The position numbers and the translations under genes were made by a program. The notes beneath the pieces are model-generated. The model made no database searches, was not told the origin of the DNA, and saw only the letters and a list, made by a program, of their open reading frames with translations. DNA of 64,000 nt from Azorhizobium sp965227945 (GTDB lineage Bacteria; Pseudomonadota; Alphaproteobacteria; Rhizobiales; Xanthobacteraceae): assembly GCA_965227945.1 (NCBI GenBank), contig CBDDGQ010000005.1, forward strand, positions 1,426,001 through 1,490,000. Direction: 5' to 3'. Below are positions 41,717 to 50,332 of this stretch, piece by piece. The number at the start of each line of letters is the position of its first letter. Position 1 is the stretch's first letter.

Positions 41717-42295
41717 TCAATGCGCCCCGGCCGGGCCGTCTTCGGCCTTGACCTCGGTGGCCATGAGGCCCTTGGGCCCGTCGCCATAGCGCACCAGCAC
41801 CGTCTGGCCGGGCCGCAATTCGGTCAGCCCCTGCTGCCGCAGGGTCTCCATATGCACAAAGATGTCCGGCTGGCCTTCGCCCTGGGACAGGAAGCCAAAT
41901 CCCCGCAGGCGGTTGAACCATTTGACCGTGGCCGGCTCGAACCCGCCGGAGGGCGCAACGGACACCCGCGCGCGGGTCGGCGCGCTGGGGGTCTGGTTGG
42001 CCGTGGACAGGTCCAGCGACAGCACGCGGAAGGCCTGCAAGCCCTTGGCGCGGCGCACCGCCTCGCAGGTGATCCGAGCCCCCTCCATGGCGGTGTTGAA
42101 GCCGTCGCGGCGCAGACACGTCACATGCACCAGCACGTCGGGGCCGCCGCCGTCCGGCACGATGAAGCCATAGCCCTTGGCGGCGTCGAACCATTTGATG
42201 GCCCCTGCCACCTCCACCAGAACAACCGGCGTTTCTGCCGAGTCGTCCGAAGGATTGTTCAGCCGCGGCCCGAGACCCAGTGCGTCAGACCCCAT
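41717..42295 (-). CDS. Protein with two cold-shock domains
   Basis: A 192-residue RNA/DNA-binding protein with two CSDs: residues about 30-97 with IKWFDAAKGYGFIVPDGGGPDVLVHVTCLRRDG and about 120-185 with VKWFNRLRGFGFLSQGEGQPDIFVHMETLRQQG. Both keep the RNP1-type aromatic motif (KGYGFI and RGFGFL) and the RNP2 pattern (VLVHV and IFVHM). A linker rich in Pro, Ser and Thr separates them. Double-CSD proteins are typical of alphaproteobacteria. It lies upstream of the DUF192 gene. Confidence 0.92.
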   Translation of the reverse strand: MGSDALGLGPRLNNPSDDSAETPVVLVEVAGAIKWFDAAKGYGFIVPDGGGPDVLVHVTCLRRDGFNTAMEGARITCEAVRRAKGLQAFRVLSLDLSTANQTPSAPTRARVSVAPSGGFEPATVKWFNRLRGFGFLSQGEGQPDIFVHMETLRQQGLTELRPGQTVLVRYGDGPKGLMATEVKAEDGPAGAH

Positions 42296-42398
42296 GACAA
42301 CCCCGACCTACGCGCGTACGGGAACCGTTCAGGAAAAGGAAGGATATCAATTCCCACGCCGCCCGCACACCCTTTCGTTGCAGTGCAGGGATGAAATC

Positions 42399-43178
42399 TC
42401 ACGCCGTGGCTGCGGTCCCGGTGATCCCGTCCAGCACGTCGCCGATGTCGGCCCGCACCACCAGATCCGCCAGATCGTCCAGCGCGGTCGCCTCGCGGTT
42501 CACGATCACCAAGCGCGCGCCCGCCTTGTGGGCGATCACCGGCAGGCTGGCGGCGGGATACACCACCAGCGAGGAGCCGATGACGAGGAACAGGTCGCAG
42601 TCCTCGGCGAGCCGCGCCGCCCGCTCCATCTCCCGCGCCGGCATCGCCTGGCCGAAGGAGATCGTGGCGGTCTTCACCGACCCGCCGCAGTGGGGACAGT
42701 CGGGCGCGACCCCGCCGGCGGCCTCGAAATGGGCGCGCACCCAATCCAGCTCATGGCGCGCCCCGCACGACAGGCAAGTGGCATAGGTGCCGTTGCCGTG
42801 CAGTTCCACCAGAGCGGCATCGGGGACACCGGAGGCCTGATGCAGGCCATCGATATTCTGGGTGATGATGCCGGCCATCCGTCCTTGCGCCACCCAGCGG
42901 GCCAGCGCGCGGTGGCCGCGACCGGGCACCGCCCCGGAAAAGGCGGCGTCCATGGCGAACTTGCGCCGCCACGCCTCGTTGCGAGCGGCCGGATGCGCCA
43001 GGAAATGCTCGAACGGAATGGGCTTGTTGCGGCTCCACAGGCCACCGGGAGAGCGGAAATCGGGAATGCCGCACTCGGTGGACAGGCCGGCGCCGGTGAA
43101 CGCCACTGCATGGGTCGCGGCCTCGAGAAAATCCGTCAGCCGATCCTGAGCGGCCTTGAGATCGGGCGCGAACATCAT
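42399..43178 (-). CDS. cobB: NAD-dependent protein deacylase (sirtuin)
   Basis: A 259-residue SIR2 family enzyme. NAD-binding blocks TGAGLSTECGIPDFRSPGGLW and TQNIDGLHQASG, the catalytic His in LVELHGNG, and the zinc-binding pairs CLSCG and CPHCG are all present, followed by LVIGSSLVVYPAASLP and IVNREATALDDLADLVV. It removes acyl groups from protein lysines using NAD+. The ATG giving MMFAPDLKAAQD was used. It is divergent from gloA across 54 bp. Confidence 0.95.
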   Translation of the reverse strand: MMFAPDLKAAQDRLTDFLEAATHAVAFTGAGLSTECGIPDFRSPGGLWSRNKPIPFEHFLAHPAARNEAWRRKFAMDAAFSGAVPGRGHRALARWVAQGRMAGIITQNIDGLHQASGVPDAALVELHGNGTYATCLSCGARHELDWVRAHFEAAGGVAPDCPHCGGSVKTATISFGQAMPAREMERAARLAEDCDLFLVIGSSLVVYPAASLPVIAHKAGARLVIVNREATALDDLADLVVRADIGDVLDGITGTAATA

Positions 43179-43232
43179 ACGTTGCGCACGCCGGCAATCG
43201 GCGCCCCCCTTGTCTCCTGCGAAGGCCGAGCC

Positions 43233-43655
43233 ATGCGCTTCCTCCACACCATGGTCCGCGTGACCGACATCGATCAGTCGCTGGACTTCTACTGCACCCA
43301 ATTGGGATTGACGGAGGTGCGCCGCAAGGACGTGCCGAACGGTCGCTACACCCTGGTGTTCCTCGCCGCCCCCGGCCAGGAGGGCGTGGCGGAAGTGGAA
43401 CTCACCCACAATTGGGATCCCGAACCCTATGGCGAGGGACGCAATTTCGGCCATCTGGCGTTCCAGGTGGACGACATCTACGCCACCTGCGCCAAGCTCA
43501 TGGCCGCCGGCATCACCATCAATCGGCCGCCCCGCGACGGCAACATGGCCTTCGTGCGCTCCCCCGACAACATCTCCGTGGAGCTGCTGCAGAAGGGCCC
43601 CGCCTTGCCGCCGCAGGAGCCCTGGGCCTCCATGCTGAACACTGGCCACTGGTGA
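43233..43655 (+). CDS. gloA: Lactoylglutathione lyase (glyoxalase I)
   Basis: A 140-residue metal enzyme converting the methylglyoxal-glutathione hemithioacetal to S-lactoylglutathione. It opens MRFLHTMVRVTDIDQSLDFYCTQLGLTEVRRKDVPNGRYTLVFLA, and the metal ligands His6, Glu in VELTHNW, His in NFGHLAFQVDD and Glu in VELLQ are visible. Typical length. A tRNA-Glu gene follows 224 bp downstream on the same strand. Confidence 0.95.
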   Translation: MRFLHTMVRVTDIDQSLDFYCTQLGLTEVRRKDVPNGRYTLVFLAAPGQEGVAEVELTHNWDPEPYGEGRNFGHLAFQVDDIYATCAKLMAAGITINRPPRDGNMAFVRSPDNISVELLQKGPALPPQEPWASMLNTGHW

Positions 43656-43878
43656 TCCCCTTCCCCGCCGATCGGATCCCTGGCGCGCCCGGCGCGTCCG
43701 GGGACACACCAGCCCGGCGCCGAGGAGCCACGCCCGCAGGCGGCGGGCACCTGTTGCGGCGGCTGGATCTTCCGGCCGGGGGGCCGGCCAGCGTCAGCGC
43801 TACCCACAGGCTTTGCACGCGGTTAGCCGGCTGCCTCTTGCGGCGTTCCGATGGTCACCCTATAAGGACGCCGCCGCA

Positions 43879-43953
43879 GCGCCCTTCGTCTATCGGTTAG
43901 GACGCCACCCTTTCACGGTGGAGAGAGGGGTTCGACTCCCCTAGGGCGCGCCA
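43879..43953 (+). tRNA. tRNA-Glu (anticodon TTC)
   Basis: GCGCCCT pairs with AGGGCGC to close the acceptor stem, the D arm reads CGTCTATCGGTTAGGACG, the anticodon loop is CTTTCAC (anticodon TTC), the T arm contains GGTTCGACTCC, and CCA is encoded. Confidence 0.96.
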
Positions 43954-44395
43954 GGCACCTTCGTGTCAAAGGTTCCTTGAGTTTCAAGGACTTGGCATGG
44001 CGAGTTCTTGAGCTGGGACACCAGCGTCACACCCAAAAATCCAACGGCAGGACCGGGGCATGGGCCGCGCCGAACATATGCGCTTTGCCGCCCTCACGTT
44101 CTGATTTGGCCTGCAGGCGAGGCTCAGCGCCACCGGAACGGCCGCCTGGGGTCTCGCGAGGCGTCCTGAGGAGGCTTCAACAGCCACCGCAGCCCCCTTT
44201 TGCCTCCGGCTGGTCAAAATGGGGAACCGCCCCCCTGGCCCACCCCAGCGCCCGCCATGCCGTGTGGAGGCGCCGCGAAAGGGGGCCGCAGGACGACGGC
44301 GCGGGCTGTTTCATCGACTGGCGTTCGGAAATTTCCGCCGGATCTGCGCCGACTTCGGAGGCGCCCGTCAGACCCGTTCAGGGAGCATCCCAAAC
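43954..44395. other. Intergenic stretch downstream of tRNA-Glu, no gene seen
   Basis: No credible reading frame: the frames here lack ribosome-binding sites and family features. GC content is slightly less biased than in the genes. No integrase and no repeat of the tRNA 3' end were seen, so there is no sign of an integrated element. Confidence 0.5.
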
Positions 44396-44424
44396 AAAAA
44401 CCCCGCGCTCCATAGGAGGCGGGG
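44396..44424 (-). terminator. Rho-independent terminator of the poly-proline peptide gene
   Basis: On the minus strand CCCCGCCTCC and GGAGCGCGGGG pair with one bulge around the loop TAT and are followed by TTTTT. It lies 14 bases after the stop codon of the gene at 44439. Confidence 0.8.
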
Positions 44425-44438
44425 CTTCTTGCCGTTGG

Positions 44439-44690
44439 TCACCGCAAGGGTGGCGGCGGGGGCGGCGGCTCAGGCGGAAGCCCAGGGGGTCCTGGAGGTC
44501 CTGGAGGTCCTGGCGGCGGAGGTGGGGGCGGCGGCCTGTGGGGGCCACATATTTCCCGTGGCCCTTCAGGAGTCGGGACGACACGACACTCTTCGGGCGG
44601 CGGCGGCCCTGGAGGCGGTGGCAGCGGTTGGGCGGCAGCGCTCGTGACCGCGAGAGCGGCAATTCCCGTAATTGCCAATAAGGCCTTCAT
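44439..44690 (-). CDS. Small secreted poly-proline protein
   Basis: An 83-residue precursor with the signal peptide MKALLAITGIAALAVTSAAAQ, then a mature part that is about half proline: PPPPGPPPPEECRVVPTPEG, a central EICGPHR, and collagen-like GPPGPPGPPG runs. The two cysteines (EECRVV and EICGPH) could form a disulfide. A GGAGGT ribosome-binding site eight bases before the ATG and a terminator after the stop show that it is a real gene. I do not recognise the family; the composition suggests a wall or surface spacer. Confidence 0.75.
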   Translation of the reverse strand: MKALLAITGIAALAVTSAAAQPLPPPPGPPPPEECRVVPTPEGPREICGPHRPPPPPPPPGPPGPPGPPGLPPEPPPPPPPLR

Positions 44691-45007
44691 AGAAATGACC
44701 TCCATACTCGAACGGCACCTAACGCCTGACACTGCTGCCGCGTTCCCGCTTATTCTGCCCTGGACGTCTGAAACGGCGACATCACGTCTCCCGCTCCGGT
44801 GCTGAACCGCTCCGGCTTTGCCGGAGGCCCTAAGGGGTTGGGGCTCTAACGAGCCAGAGGACGCGCAAGGTCTCGCCTGAGCTGCGCGAGCGGGCGGTGC
44901 GTCGGCGGGACGCCGGCCCCGCTTCCCGGCATACCTCTTGCTACATGTCCCCCCAGCCATCCGATCCGGCGCGTGTGCGCCGGACTCCGACACGGGGGAC
45001 GCTGCAC
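44691..45007. other. Intergenic stretch with two stem-loops
   Basis: No gene seen. It contains the hairpins CTCCGGC-TTT-GCCGGAG (about 44809-44826) and GGCTC-TAAC-GAGCC (about 44841-44854) in succession. They could be part of a leader or small RNA, but nothing else supports one. Confidence 0.4.
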
Positions 45008-45757
45008 ATGACCGACATGGCCGAATTGCAAAGGCGCAAGCAGCCGATCAATCTGGCCGTGGTGCATGTGGATCCCGAGGCCTTCATCGCCAGCCTCATG
45101 GGCTGGCTGGAGATCACCGCCTTCATCACCGCCCAGCGGGCCGGCACCGCGGAGATCCCCGCCGACGGGGTGACGCCGAAACTGTCCGCCGCCGATTTGA
45201 CCGCCGCCGGCGTGCAATCCATTGGCAATGACGCGCTTTTTGCGTTCTGCATGACCGCCGCGCTGGCCGGCGATGCGGCCGCGGTGGACCGGGTGGAAGC
45301 GGCCCTGACCGAAACCATGGGCGCGGATTTTCCCGGCGTCCTGGCCTTGGGGTATTTCCGCACCGTGAACGAAAACCCCATCCTGTTGGAGGATTTTGTC
45401 GGGGAGGCCGGTCGCAAATGGCTGAAAGGCGACAGGCCGCCGCCCCCCATGCGGGCCAAGGAAGACTGGAACACCGGCCTGCGCTTCTTCGAGAAAGCCC
45501 GCAAATCCAATTTCAGCCAGGAGATCCTTTATCCTCTGGCCAAATGGATCCGCGCGCGCTGGACCGTCATCGCCGAGAAGGAACCGGCGTTCCTGCATCA
45601 CATCGAAGACAATCTGCCCATTCTGCGGGAAGCGCTGGAAGATCCGAGGAACGATCAGGCCTTCATTGCCAACCTGTTGCTCAAGGCGGCACCGTCCGTG
45701 GATATGGAATTGACTGACGAGTATCAGGGTTTCTTGCGCTCACTGGCCCGCCGCTGA
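45008..45757 (+). CDS. Hypothetical protein upstream of a Rieske ferredoxin
   Basis: A 249-residue soluble protein starting MTDMAELQRRKQPINLAVVHVDPEAFIASLMGWLEITAFI. No signal peptide, no membrane helix, no cysteine motif (one Cys). It looks mostly helical. The family is not recognised. An in-frame ATG 63 bp upstream would add a disordered N-terminus (MSPQPSDPARVRRTPTRGTL). It is followed after 164 bp by a Rieske protein and a second unrecognised protein on the same strand, so the three may act together. Confidence 0.7.
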   Translation: MTDMAELQRRKQPINLAVVHVDPEAFIASLMGWLEITAFITAQRAGTAEIPADGVTPKLSAADLTAAGVQSIGNDALFAFCMTAALAGDAAAVDRVEAALTETMGADFPGVLALGYFRTVNENPILLEDFVGEAGRKWLKGDRPPPPMRAKEDWNTGLRFFEKARKSNFSQEILYPLAKWIRARWTVIAEKEPAFLHHIEDNLPILREALEDPRNDQAFIANLLLKAAPSVDMELTDEYQGFLRSLARR

Positions 45758-45921
45758 TCCCGCAGCCAACGCCAGCGGCGCGGACCGCACGCGGCCCATT
45801 GCCTGCGCGGCGAGGCTCCCATTGGCGCGGAACTTGCGGTGTGCACGGCAACGACGGGTTCCGACGTCTGTGCTTCCGCTGGTGTGGAAGCGTCTTGCCT
45901 GCGACCGGGAGAGTGCTGACC

Positions 45922-46350
45922 ATGACTGAGCTCTTCGCCATCTGCTCCACCTATGAGATCGACGACGGCGACGCGCGGGGCTTCGTCCTCGCCCGCCTGG
46001 ACGCGGCCGGCGCCAACACCGCCTGGCCGATCATCGTCACGCGCAAAGGCAATCAGTTCTACGGATTTGAGAATGCCTGCCCGCACCAGGGCACGCGGCT
46101 CGACACCATCCCCGGGGAGTTACTCGACGACGAAGGCAACTTCCTCACCTGCGGCAAGCACCACGCCCAGTTCGACCTGGACACCGGCCACTGCTTCATC
46201 GGGCCCTGCCAGGGCAAGGACCTGACGCCGATCCCGCTGGTGATCGACGATGGCGATGTCTGCCTCACCGGCATCGCCATGGCCGAGGAGGACGGGCTCG
46301 ATGTGGACGACCCGAATGCCGTGCCCGAGGTGATGATTACCGCCGACTGA
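45922..46350 (+). CDS. Rieske-type [2Fe-2S] ferredoxin
   Basis: A 142-residue soluble electron-transfer protein. The cluster ligands are in CPHQGT (Cys and His, about 54-56) and CGKHHAQFDLDTGHC (Cys and His, about 77-80), the CxH...CxxH pattern of Rieske ferredoxins. About 20 residues of acidic tail follow the fold. GGGAGAG precedes the ATG. No oxygenase is adjacent; instead there are unrecognised genes on both sides, so the electron acceptor is unknown. Confidence 0.9.
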   Translation: MTELFAICSTYEIDDGDARGFVLARLDAAGANTAWPIIVTRKGNQFYGFENACPHQGTRLDTIPGELLDDEGNFLTCGKHHAQFDLDTGHCFIGPCQGKDLTPIPLVIDDGDVCLTGIAMAEEDGLDVDDPNAVPEVMITAD

Positions 46351-46493
46351 TCAAGGGGTTACACCCTCTCCCCTGGCTTGCATCCGCGCCGCGTCCGGCG
46401 CCACGGATCCCGACGTCGCGGGTTGCCCGGCCTCTTGCCGGTGCGAACGACGGCTCCTGCCGGGCTTAACCGGCACCCTGAGAAAGACACCCC

Positions 46494-47033
46494 ATGACCG
46501 CCGTTGCTGACACGCCTTTCGCCAAGCTGGACAGCGAGGGGCGGCTCCTGAAGCCGCTGCTCGCCGCCGAAACCCATGTGGCAGGCCGCTTTGGCTATCG
46601 GGGCGACATCGCTTATGACGATCCGGAGACGGTGATCAAGGAGGTGTTCGCGGTCGCCGAGGCGGGCAAGCCGGCCATCGGGTTCCTGGCCGGGTCGATC
46701 AAGACCTTCGACAGCCTGCCCAAGCTGGTGGACACCTTCGGCACCGCCTTCGATGGCGATGGCAAGTATTTCATCTATGTGTCGGACCTGCCCCAGGGCA
46801 ACCGCTTCTACATCCGCTTCGGCGATGTCAAAATCTTCGCCATCTATATCGATGAGACCAGCGTCTATAACGAGCTGATCGACACGTTCTATGTTGACAA
46901 GATTAAGTTGAAAAAGTTCGACACCTCTGCAAAGCTGGATGCTCTTGCAGACGTGGGACTGAAATACGCGTCCCTGTCGGACTATAAGGAAGTCTCGTTC
47001 GATGACGGCGTGAAGCTCAAGAACGCCGCCTGA
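46494..47033 (+). CDS. Hypothetical protein downstream of a Rieske ferredoxin
   Basis: A 179-residue soluble protein starting MTAVADTPFAKLDSEGRLLKPLLAAETHVAGRFGYRGDIAYDD. The middle part is beta-rich (KYFIYVSDLPQGNRFYIRFGDVKIFAIYIDE), the end helical and lysine-rich. Codon use in the last 60 codons (AAG, AAA, TTG, GCA, AAT-type choices near 46890-46990) is less GC-biased than in the neighbours. The family is not recognised. It follows the Rieske gene by 143 bp on the same strand. Confidence 0.7.
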   Translation: MTAVADTPFAKLDSEGRLLKPLLAAETHVAGRFGYRGDIAYDDPETVIKEVFAVAEAGKPAIGFLAGSIKTFDSLPKLVDTFGTAFDGDGKYFIYVSDLPQGNRFYIRFGDVKIFAIYIDETSVYNELIDTFYVDKIKLKKFDTSAKLDALADVGLKYASLSDYKEVSFDDGVKLKNAA

Positions 47034-47070
47034 TCGCTGCGGCCCGACACGCTGCGGCCCAGCACAGAGA

Positions 47071-47094
47071 GCGCCCGGGCGGTGGCACGGGCGC
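47071..47094 (+). terminator. Hairpin after the hypothetical gene at 46494
   Basis: GCGCCCG and CGGGCGC form a seven-base-pair stem with a ten-base loop 37 bases after the stop codon. No T-run; weak evidence for termination. Confidence 0.35.
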
Positions 47095-47223
47095 TGTCAC
47101 CGACATGGGTCGGATCTGTGAAAAGGGCGAAGCCATCGCATTTGGCTGCGATGTTCACCGGATGGAACACCGTGTCTTGCGACACAGCCGATGCTGCAAC
47201 AGCAGTCCGGCAGAAAGCCGGCG

Positions 47224-47433
47224 TCAGACGGTGACGGAGAGTTCCACCCGCTGCATCTGGCTTTCGAATTCGACCCGATCATGGGTCGCCTTGTCGTCGC
47301 GGATCTTATAGGCGAACTCATCGGTCTGGCTGGGCAAGAAGCCGACCACGGTGAACGTCCCGCCGCCGCCGCGATATTTTGGGGTCAAGGGCAGGTGAAT
47401 CTTGTCGCCAACGGCGAATTTACGGTTTTCCAT
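47224..47433 (-). CDS. Small conserved hypothetical protein
   Basis: A 69-residue protein starting MENRKFAVGDKIHLPLTPKYRGGGGTFTVVGFLPSQTDEFAYKIRDDKATHDRVEFESQMQ. The pattern of short beta strands with a KYRGGGGTFTVVGFLP turn followed by YKIRDD resembles small SH3-like rhizobial proteins of unknown function. Soluble and without cysteines. It converges with the gene ending at 47033. Confidence 0.7.
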   Translation of the reverse strand: MENRKFAVGDKIHLPLTPKYRGGGGTFTVVGFLPSQTDEFAYKIRDDKATHDRVEFESQMQRVELSVTV

Positions 47434-47580
47434 TTTGGCCCTATAGCAGACAAAGACGTCAAACCTAAGGCTTAAGAGCTTTTTTCTTTTTTGCCCGACG
47501 CAAAGGCAGTGGGAAATCGCCGATGCCTCCCGTCCACCCCCTCCGCGCCGCCGGGTGAGGCGCAGCCCGAAGGCGCTGCC

Positions 47581-47618
47581 CACCTGACCGCCCGGAGCAC
47601 CATCCGGGCGGTCAGGTG
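47581..47618 (-). terminator. Strong hairpin after the secretory lipase gene
   Basis: CACCTGACCGCCCGGA and TCCGGGCGGTCAGGTG form a perfect 16-base-pair stem with a six-base loop, five bases after the lipase stop codon. No T-run follows, but the stem is very stable. Confidence 0.65.
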
Positions 47619-47622
47619 AGCG

Positions 47623-48864
47623 TTACTTGGCGGCAGGGCAGGTATTGGCGGCGGGCGCGCCGGCAAAGCGGGCCGCCATCCAGCGACGGGCGTCGGCGGC
47701 GCCCGAGACCATCACCCCGCCATGGGAGACGCCGGGATAGGTGTGATAGTCGACCCCATTGCCACCCTGGCACATGGCCGCCACCGAGGCGTCGGTATAA
47801 GCGGGCGGCACGGTCACATCCCCGAGGCCCTGCAGCACCAGGGTGGGTTGCGCCAGATGCAGCGCCCCGATCTCATTGAGCGCGGCCACCTTCAGGAAGG
47901 CGCCGAGATCGGGCTGGGCCACGAACTGGTCCTTGGCGATGGCAGTGGACCAATAGCCTTCGGTGAGGGCGTGGGTCATGCACCCCACCATCAGGTCCGG
48001 CAGATGGGCGCGCGCCTGCGCGGTCAGGATCCGATCCAGCGGGATCTCTGGAAAGGTGGTGGCATAGGATTGCAGCACATAGACGGTGTAGGGCAGCGAC
48101 AGCTCCACCTTGTCGGAGGCCATCACCGCCGCCAGACGGTCGGCGATGCGCGAGCCGGGGGCGAAGGCGATGTTGCCCACCAGGGTGAATTCGGGCGCAT
48201 AAGTGGCGGCGATGGCGGCGGTGAACATGTCCGCCTGCCCGCCCTGGGAATGCCCCACCACGCCGAAGCGCGTGCCGATGGACGGCTCCACGGCGCGGGC
48301 GGCGCGCAGCATGTCCAGAGCATTCTGGCCGTTGGGCACGCCTTGCAGGAAGGGATGGAAGGTCCCGGCCCCCAGCCCCTGATAGTCGGTCGCCACCACC
48401 GCGTATCCGTCCTTGATGAAGGTCTGCAGCAGGGTGCTGATCTCGACGATGTAGGGGTGCTCCGGCCCGTTGGCGTCATCAAGGGAGGGACCGCACGGCG
48501 GGGCGATGCCGGTGGTGCCGTGGGTCCAGACAATCACCGGCCAGCCGCCCGCCGGGGGGGCGCCCGGCGGCACCGAGACCGTGCCCGACACCGCCACCGG
48601 CGCGCCGCTGGGGTCCACCGAGCGGTAGAGCACCAGCTGGGTGCGGGCCGCCCCCGGCAGCGCCATGGTGCGGGCCGCATCCAGGGCCGTGGCGCGAATC
48701 ACCGCGCCGGGCGGGCCGACGGGCAGCGGCGCCGGCGTGGCGTAGAAGGCGTCCCCGTCCGCGGCCGCGGCGATGCCAGCCGCCGTCGGACCGACAGCGG
48801 ATCCCAGGGTGAGTGCGGCCGCGACGAGAAGCGACGGGAAGCAAAGGGAGAGACACAGACGCAC
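47623..48864 (-). CDS. Secretory lipase-type alpha/beta hydrolase
   Basis: A 413-residue exported esterase/lipase. Signal peptide LCLSLCFPSLLVAAALTLGSAVG at the N-terminus; start placed at GTG (48864), because upstream in-frame sequence is not protein-like. The fold shows the oxyanion strand WPVIVWTHGTTGIAPPCGPSL, the nucleophile elbow GHSQGG, the acid region LVLQGLGDVTVPPAYTDA and the catalytic His in YPGVSHGGVM. The layout is that of the secretory lipase (LIP) family. The natural substrate is unknown. Confidence 0.88.
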   Translation of the reverse strand: MRLCLSLCFPSLLVAAALTLGSAVGPTAAGIAAAADGDAFYATPAPLPVGPPGAVIRATALDAARTMALPGAARTQLVLYRSVDPSGAPVAVSGTVSVPPGAPPAGGWPVIVWTHGTTGIAPPCGPSLDDANGPEHPYIVEISTLLQTFIKDGYAVVATDYQGLGAGTFHPFLQGVPNGQNALDMLRAARAVEPSIGTRFGVVGHSQGGQADMFTAAIAATYAPEFTLVGNIAFAPGSRIADRLAAVMASDKVELSLPYTVYVLQSYATTFPEIPLDRILTAQARAHLPDLMVGCMTHALTEGYWSTAIAKDQFVAQPDLGAFLKVAALNEIGALHLAQPTLVLQGLGDVTVPPAYTDASVAAMCQGGNGVDYHTYPGVSHGGVMVSGAADARRWMAARFAGAPAANTCPAAK

Positions 48865-49276
48865 GGTGCGATCCTCATAGGGGTGGTGCGCAAGGGCGCG
48901 CGTGACGCGCGCAGGCCGGCCGACCGACCAACCTCTGGCTACACCACCCGGACGTCGGTGCGAAGACACCGGCCGCTCGCCGGCACCGGGTGCCGAAGCG
49001 GCAGGAGGGGTTCGCGTGGGTCGCGCGCCCGCCCTGACGCAGCGCCTCCCAGGGCGCGCAGCCGGGTGGCCGGCGGGGCGCTCGAACAGCCCCCTTTGCG
49101 GCCCTCAATTGCGGCTGGTTTTCGTCATTGCCGGCAATCAGGAACCTGCGCCGATGGCGCCCACCCGGCTCACCCGGGTCCGGCCGCGCCGAATCAGACG
49201 CCGCCGGTCAATCCGTTGGATGCTCAGGCCGAACGTGGCCACCTTTCTTGCTCATCCTCATATTTCCAGGGGCTCC
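48865..49276. other. Divergent intergenic region between lipase and beta-barrel genes
   Basis: 412 bp without a credible gene. Reading frames crossing it have no family similarity. The last 40 bp (TTTCTTGCTCATCCTCATATTTCCAGGGG) are less GC-rich and hold the ribosome-binding region of the beta-barrel gene. Confidence 0.5.
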
Positions 49277-50149
49277 ATGAAGACCATTCTCCTCGCCAGC
49301 GCATTGGCGGCAGCCGGCACCACCGGCGCGCTTGCGCAATCGGCAACCACCCTCCCGGCCACCGGCGTGCCCCGTGCGGCGTTCTTTGCCGGCGCCGGCG
49401 GCGCCTTCAATTCCACCAGTTTCGAGAAGCAGAACCTCTATTCCCAGGGGGTCTCGAACATCTATCTGAACGGCGCGCTGTACGGCCAGGGCTATGCGGG
49501 CGGCAACGTCAATCCGAATTTCCAGGACGACCAGACCCTCTCGCCCATGGCCCAGCTGGGCTATTTCCAGCACTTCGGCCAGACCGATTGGCTGTGGGGC
49601 GCCAAATTCACCTACAATTACCTCGGCGCCAGCGCCACCAGCCAGAATCTGCCCGTGCCGCAGGCCGGCGCCTTCACCGGCAATGGGGCCGGCAGCTTCA
49701 CCGGCAATGTGGTGGTGCATTCCTACAAGAGCCAGGTGGACAATCAGTTCGCGCTGATCCCGTTCCTCGGGCGCTCGTTCGGGCAGAGCTTCGTCTATGC
49801 CGGCGCCGGCCCCACGCTGTCGCGGGTGCAGTCGTCGCTGGACGGCGTCATCGGCTTTGCCGACATCAACGGCACCCATTACGACATCACCGGCGCCGCC
49901 AGCAGCTTCAACACCACCCAGTGGGTCTATGGCGGCGCAGCCACTGTCGGCATGACCTATTTCATCGACGCGGCGTGGTTCATCGACCTGAACTACACCT
50001 ACGCCCGCACCCAGACCCAGACCAACAGCTACGCGACGCCCTTCTCCACCACCGCCAGCGGCTTTGTGGATCGCGGCATTCTCAGCGGCAACGACACCGG
50101 CCGGCAGAGCACCCAGACCGTGGCCTTCTCCATCAACCGGGCCTTCTGA
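49277..50149 (+). CDS. Outer-membrane beta-barrel protein
   Basis: A 290-residue exported protein: signal peptide MKTILLASALAAAGTTGALAQ, then alternating beta strands with an aromatic girdle (LGYFQHFGQTDWLWGAKFTYNYLG, SFVYAGAGPTLSRVQ, WFIDLNYTYARTQTQTNSY) and a C-terminal phenylalanine (VAFSINRAF), the usual signature for outer-membrane assembly by BamA. It fits the OmpA/Omp25-type eight- to ten-stranded barrels of rhizobia, with no peptidoglycan-binding domain. Confidence 0.85.
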   Translation: MKTILLASALAAAGTTGALAQSATTLPATGVPRAAFFAGAGGAFNSTSFEKQNLYSQGVSNIYLNGALYGQGYAGGNVNPNFQDDQTLSPMAQLGYFQHFGQTDWLWGAKFTYNYLGASATSQNLPVPQAGAFTGNGAGSFTGNVVVHSYKSQVDNQFALIPFLGRSFGQSFVYAGAGPTLSRVQSSLDGVIGFADINGTHYDITGAASSFNTTQWVYGGAATVGMTYFIDAAWFIDLNYTYARTQTQTNSYATPFSTTASGFVDRGILSGNDTGRQSTQTVAFSINRAF

Positions 50150-50171
50150 GCCCCGCCTTGCGGTACGCCTC

Positions 50172-50203
50172 CCCGCCGCCGGCCCTCCCGGACCGGCGGC
50201 GGG
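50172..50203 (+). terminator. Hairpin after the beta-barrel gene
   Basis: CCCGCCGCCGG and CCGGCGGCGGG form an 11-base-pair stem with a ten-base loop, 22 bases after the stop codon. No T-run. Confidence 0.55.
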
Positions 50204-50332
50204 CGGTCGCTGTCGATCTGGCGCGCGCGGCCGTCGCCCAATCGTCGGCGCCGTGGGATAAGGTGGCGCCGCATCGTCGTCCGGTGCGCCCCGTCCGCGT
50301 CGCCGGAAGGCCATCGCCCGCCAAGGACTTTC

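Noticed and set aside
43879..47600. Genomic island integrated at tRNA-Glu
   Set aside because: No integrase, no repeat of the tRNA 3' end and no strong composition change were seen downstream, although several genes there are unrecognised.
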